Shown: in pieces, positions 60,001-64,000 of the stretch
How the letters are laid out: each line of letters begins with the position of its first letter
Position numbering within the stretch: the first letter of the stretch is position 1
DNA from: Monocercomonoides exilis
Taxonomy: Eukaryota; Preaxostyla; Oxymonadida; Polymastigidae
Direction: 5' to 3'
NCBI GenBank assembly: GCA_001643675.2
Contig: LSRY02000044.1
Location: 704,501-768,500 of the forward strand
DNA: 64,000 bases
Position numbers and translations under genes: made by a program
The notes under the pieces: generated by a model
Told to the model about the DNA's origin: nothing
What the model saw: only the letters and a program-made list of their open reading frames with translations
The model's database searches: none

Positions 60001-61372
60001 TCCTCTTTCTTCTCAGTCTTCTGAGTCTTCTGTACTCTTCATCTTCCTCTTCTTCTTTCCCTGCCTCGTTTGTTATGCTGCTCAATTCACTGCTCAAATC
60101 CACCCTCCTTCTATCATTTTCATCCTCTTCATCATCATCTTCTTCTTCTTCCTCTTCCTCTTCCTCCTCTTCCTCTTCCTCCTCCTCTTCATCATCATCA
60201 TCAGCACTCCCCTCGCTCTCTCCGCCCAGCCCTGTCGTGCGCCTGGCCAGTCTCCGCAGGTACTTCTTGAGCATCTGCCTTTCCTGCCGCAGACACTGCC
60301 GCCGCTTCTGCCGCTCGTCTTTCCGCTTCATCGCAGAGTCAATCACAATTTCTCCGCTCCTCCACCGCTGCTCCCACTCTTCGCGGAATTCGCTTCCTTT
60401 CCCTTTGCAGAAAGGGCACACGTACGACTTCAGCTGCTGGATGACCTCCTTTTTCACATTGAGGCACGCCAGATGGAACCATTCCTTGCATCTGTCACAT
60501 TGCACCATCGATACATCATCATAAGGCTTTTCATATTATCGTCATAATTAAAAAAATTTTTAAGCATCAAAATTAGCAGGCATTTAATTTCAATAGAAAA
60601 TGATTAAAAATTAAAAAATTAATATTATAATATTAAAGAAAAGGCAAGACAAAGATTAATGACACACCAGATTGCAAACACAAAAAACTTGTCTTCCTTC
60701 CAAATCATATTTTTTCAATATTTTAGGAGCAGATGGTGTTTTACTGTCTTTATTTCCAAGATCCGGTTGACTAGTATTTGCTTTTGTTACCAACTTTTTA
60801 TCTGTGTGTTGGCATCTCATTCCGCTTTGAGATCTCTTTCTTTCTTTCTTCATTTTCTGTTCAGCATTAACATTAAACCGTAAGAAGTCCTCTTCTCTGC
60901 GTTGATTTATAAGAAATGCTAAACGAGAAGAAATGGAAATGTGAGATGCAGAAACTGATTGTGACGCATTTGGAAAAGAAAATAATTGACAATTTGACTG
61001 CATCTTACCATAAAAACTGGGAAATTGAAACTCATTTCTCATTGCATCTGTAGAAGTTGGATATGATAATTGGCCTGTAGCTGAACTTGTCGAATTTATT
61101 GAGATTAAAATTCTTTTATCAACACTTCTATTGCAGAGTAACATTTCAGGATTGAAAGGCTTCCATGGAATAATATGTTTTGCAATTCCGTTCTCTTCTT
61201 CCTGCAAATATATGTTTGAAAATTATTGAAAATAAAATAAGAATTATGCAATTTCAAAACATAAGCATCGAAAAGGAAAATATTAACGAACATTTTTTTT
61301 AATTTGTTGATCTTGACAATGAAAAACTTTCAATTTTTCCAAAATTAATTTCTTCTTGGTAAGCTGAAACAT
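55262..61372 (-). CDS. PHD-finger protein with very large Ser- and Glu-rich low-complexity regions, 3 exons
   Basis: Exon 1 61292-61372 (ATG MFQLTKKKLILEKL), exon 2 60668-61201, exon 3 55262-60526; introns of 90 and 141 nt. The sum is 5880 nt, 1959 residues plus stop. The exon 2/3 join recreates a complete PHD finger (about residues 200-248): FCVC, then PYDDVSMVQCDRCKEWFH, LAC and VCPFC. This is the Cys4-His-Cys3 order, and CDRCKEWFH is diagnostic. PHD fingers of this type read histone H3 lysine methylation, so a nuclear chromatin role is likely. The remaining ~1700 residues alternate acidic (EEEE/DDD), basic (KEREKRKRKRR) and poly-Ser blocks, encoded mainly by GAA/GAG and TCT/TCA trinucleotide repeats, with no other domain seen. 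Part of the C-terminal repeat length could be assembly-dependent. Open frames on the opposite strand across this gene are mirror images of the repeats and are not genes. Confidence 0.75.
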
Positions 61373-61808
61373 TCAATGCTTACCAAGATTAAGCACCTTC
61401 TGACAAAAACAATAAACAAATAAATGTCAGCTGGTCACAAAAATTAAGGTTACTAACAAAAAAAATATGAAACTTAATCAATAATTTTTTTATCAAAATG
61501 TTTTTATAAATATTATAACTAATTTTATAAACGTTTTAGACATATTGGAAAGTTCTTGAATCACTCCATTTTCGTTCATTTTAAAAAAGATTCATAAATC
61601 ATGAAGAAAAAAATAAGTTATTAGAATATTGAATTTGTTAAACATATCTGAATTAACATAGACGAAATTAATCAAAATAAAAACCTCAAAAAAAAAGAAA
61701 AATTGGAAAGTTGAACATTTTTTGATAGTTATAACTTTCTTTTCTACTAATTATCTTCAATCACTTTTTTTTTCTGTATAATTTTTATAAAAATGAAATG
61801 ATAATTAA
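61373..61808. other. AT-rich 5' spacer of the PHD gene
   Basis: No supported feature. It presumably includes the promoter of the minus-strand PHD gene. Confidence 0.45.
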
Positions 61809-61850
61809 ATAATAATAATAATAATAATAATAATTAAAATTATAATAATT

Positions 61851-61912
<62 letters not shown>
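61809..61912. repeat. (AAT)n and (GA)n microsatellites
   Basis: About eight AAT units (61809-61832), then after a short interruption about 29 uninterrupted GA units (61854-61912). Confidence 0.9.
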
Positions 61913-61915
<3 letters not shown>

Positions 61916-62545
61916 AAGAATGATCTTTTATTATTTCCATATTTCAATAACGCGATGATATTCACGTGTCAAATTATATAAATAAAAACAGCTATTTCCA
62001 TGAGTTTGAATTTCTTTTTTTATAACCCGTTTCTTCGAAATATCGAAGAAGAGTTTCAAATTTTTTCAACACAAGTTCCTGTTTTGAAAATATTTATTGA
62101 ATGTTTTTGTGAAGTGTTTCAACAAAATACATAAAAAGCAAATGAAAACATATACAAGCCTAGCCAACATAAAGCCATTTAAAAATATTTATGTATCAAA
62201 ATACAACAACTCGATGAATACATAAAGAGAACATTAAAGAAAACATACAAATATACATACAAACAAACAGGCACATATTTTTCGAAAAGTGAAATTCAAG
62301 CTTTTCACAAAACATCAAAAGAAAATAAAGCATATCAATATACATAAAATTTGAATACATAATAATAATCTAGATGAAAAACATGTGTGAAAAATGAAAG
62401 GAAAATTTTTCTCAATAATCACAAAAAAAAGGATACAGAAAATCAATGGTTTCCAGATGCATTTTAAACCATCTCTCTTCAACATGCACTTTCATACAGA
62501 AACATTTCATTCGCCTTTCTCATTTTATTTGTCGATCCATAGCAA
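61913..62545. other. AT-rich spacer
   Basis: 3' flank of the minus-strand receptor-like gene copy 3. No gene supported. Confidence 0.5.
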
Positions 62546-64000
62546 TCAATCATTCCTCAATATTTGTGCCTCATTCTTTGCTTCTAAAATGATGATCCTT
62601 CCGCTTTTGTTGATCGTATATTGGCTCGATCTCAAGGACGTCACATCGATCGCATCTGACATCGTTATCATCGCTGTGCCTGCTGGAAAACGCTGAATAA
62701 ACTCTCTCTTCAGACTTGGCAGCGAGTGTCTTTCTGATGGCTCAGCTGACAGGCATTCCTTCACCACCTCTTCAAGGCTCGAGTGCTCATCTCCCATCTT
62801 CGGCCTCTCCCCACGAACAATCTTGTCTCCTGCAATCGCTGCCTCATACTCCCCAAACGGAATCTCCAGTGTCAAGCACTCCCACAGCATCATCCCAATC
62901 GAGAATGCCACAGACTCCTTCGCTGCCCCCATCTTCTTGTTCATCTGCAGCTCAGGTGCCTTCCACCTCAAACACTCTTTTTTGTAATCATCTTCATCCT
63001 CAAACGCTGATGAGGGCAGAGAGTCACTATCATCATCATCTTCATCATCATCATCGCTGGCAGATGTCACAACAGTTGATGAAGAGATGGATGACGAATC
63101 TGAGTCATCATCTGACGAGCAGTCCGAGTGCATCACAATGCAGATCACCATGTGCTCAGAGAACAACACAATATGCGGACTCAAATTGGAAAAAGATTGA
63201 AGAGGAACTTCCATTTCATCAAACGAGTGGAGTGCCAGATTAGCCACCCAAAACAGGATCTGGGAAGCTATTTGTTCCCTCTCTTGAAGAGTGCCAATCG
63301 CCATCTCCTTTGTTTTATTCCTTCCATGAAGAAGCATGAACAATGAATCCCTCAGATCCACAATCAACTTTTCGTGTGGTGATGAGCAGGCCATCGCATC
63401 CACCAGATTCGACATCGATGAGGTTGTTGGACTCACATCTTCAATTTGCACAAATGAGGTTTCTGTGCCCGTGGATGAGAGGGATGGTGATGGGGATCTC
63501 TCCCTTGTCTCTTCCTCCTCCTCCTTTTCTAATGCCCAATCAGGAATCTTGTCTGAATCCTTTCCAAGGATATATTCAGTAGATCCACTTTCAGACAATA
63601 AATACTCTTCTGACTCCGAATGCACCATTGTCTTCACAAACACTCTCTTCTTTGCATTCTCTTCATTCTTCTTCTCTTCTCTCCTCCACTGTGCCTCTGG
63701 TGACATCTCCATCGTCACCATCTCAAATGCCTTCGGATCCTTCTTGATGTTGTCATTCACAATCTCTCTCAGATCTTTGTTCTCATTTTTCGCTTTTCTC
63801 CATCGAACAATGAATATGATTGACACAACAAAAACAATCAGCAGAATTACAACAAGCACAATGACAATCAACAACCAATAAGATTTCCCTTCTTTTCCTC
63901 CTTCAACAATCCTTTCATCCCCATTTGTCTTTGCTTCACTTGCATTCTTCAGAATGAATGGATTTGTCGATGAAGGAGATTCTGCATTCCCAAACAAAAT
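62546..64000 (-). CDS. Receptor-like protein copy 3: transmembrane helix and pseudokinase tail (5' beyond window)
   Basis: Minus-strand frame open to the right window edge; only the last ~484 residues are visible, ending at the stop at 62546. It begins in the membrane-proximal ectodomain (FGNAESPSST, shared with copies 1 and 2). A transmembrane helix follows (plus-strand 63810-63885: YWLLIVIVLVVILLIVFVVS) and a basic stop. The cytoplasmic region is close to copy 1 in protein and DNA: KKDPKAFEMVTMEMS, EEYLLSESGSTEYILGKDS, LSPHIVLF, the Asp/Ser-rich insert, LRWKAPELQ and FSIGMMLWECL. As in copy 1, VAIK-, HRD- and DFG-type residues are not evident, so catalysis is unlikely. Its final ~40 residues (from ITMSDAIDV) differ completely from those of copy 1. 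Full architecture lies to the right of the window. Confidence 0.85.
   Translation of the reverse strand: MLFGNAESPSSTNPFILKNASEAKTNGDERIVEGGKEGKSYWLLIVIVLVVILLIVFVVSIIFIVRWRKAKNENKDLREIVNDNIKKDPKAFEMVTMEMSPEAQWRREEKKNEENAKKRVFVKTMVHSESEEYLLSESGSTEYILGKDSDKIPDWALEKEEEEETRERSPSPSLSSTGTETSFVQIEDVSPTTSSMSNLVDAMACSSPHEKLIVDLRDSLFMLLHGRNKTKEMAIGTLQEREQIASQILFWVANLALHSFDEMEVPLQSFSNLSPHIVLFSEHMVICIVMHSDCSSDDDSDSSSISSSTVVTSASDDDDEDDDDSDSLPSSAFEDEDDYKKECLRWKAPELQMNKKMGAAKESVAFSIGMMLWECLTLEIPFGEYEAAIAGDKIVRGERPKMGDEHSSLEEVVKECLSAEPSERHSLPSLKREFIQRFPAGTAMITMSDAIDVTSLRSSQYTINKSGRIIILEAKNEAQILRND

Noticed and set aside
55366-60524. Glu/Lys- or Leu-rich frames on the strand opposite the PHD gene.
   Set aside because: They are the complement of TCT/GAA trinucleotide repeats, with no non-repetitive content.
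61353-61372. A 20-nt ultra-short intron (GTAAGC...TTTCAG on the minus strand) upstream of the PHD gene exon 1.
   Set aside because: Much shorter than every other intron in the window. An ATG within the same stretch gives a simpler start.

Overview
The window looks like nuclear DNA of an anaerobic or microaerophilic flagellated protist, most likely a metamonad of the Preaxostyla/oxymonad type. This is inference from content, not a database match. Four features support it. Genes are split by short spliceosomal introns (mostly 49-150 nt, GT-AG, often with GTTTG or GTATG donors). Genes are relatively GC-rich while spacers are extremely AT-rich. Serine and glutamate homopolymer tracts are abundant. 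There are giant surface proteins made of beta-helix repeats with kinase-like tails, plus a homologue of a ciliary microtubule inner protein. Stop-codon use by conserved genes (TAG, TAA and TGA all terminate) indicates the standard genetic code.

Layout. 1-1238: C-terminal ARM region of a MAP3K-epsilon/Cdc7-like kinase, cut by the window edge. 1758-5058: seven-exon ARM-repeat protein with an importin-alpha-like basic N-terminus. 5.1-9.6 kb: AT-rich spacer with a 0.66-kb near-perfect foldback repeat and a decayed pogo-like transposon. 9599-18925 (-): giant modular beta-helix receptor-like protein (copy 1). 20.4-24.8 kb: serine-rich helical-repeat gene whose exon structure I cannot fully resolve. 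25352-37643 (+): a second giant receptor-like gene (copy 2), with three extra modules, a different cytoplasmic tail and one internal TAA. 38.4-42.0 kb: telomere-like TTAGGG motifs, then two head-to-head pogo-like DDE transposons 5 bp apart, then a tRNA-like sequence. 42.5-46.9 kb: poly-T runs, inverted repeats and two broken Merlin/IS1016-type transposases. 47.9-54.1 kb: four compact housekeeping or ciliary genes: a PIERCE-like protein, cysteine synthase, arginyl-tRNA synthetase (-) and a coiled-coil protein. 55262-61372 (-): PHD-finger protein with huge low-complexity regions. 62546-64000 (-): the tail of a third receptor-like paralogue.

The most notable system is the receptor-like family. 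Each member has a tandem array of roughly 320-400-residue modules, each opened by a CG(x)nPC signature, then one transmembrane helix and a cytoplasmic pseudokinase-like domain that keeps the kinase C-lobe scaffold but lacks the catalytic motifs. The copies share ectodomain sequence while tails and module number are exchanged. This suggests a recombining surface-receptor or adhesin repertoire. The other genes show no operon-like or pathway linkage and appear to be independent transcription units.
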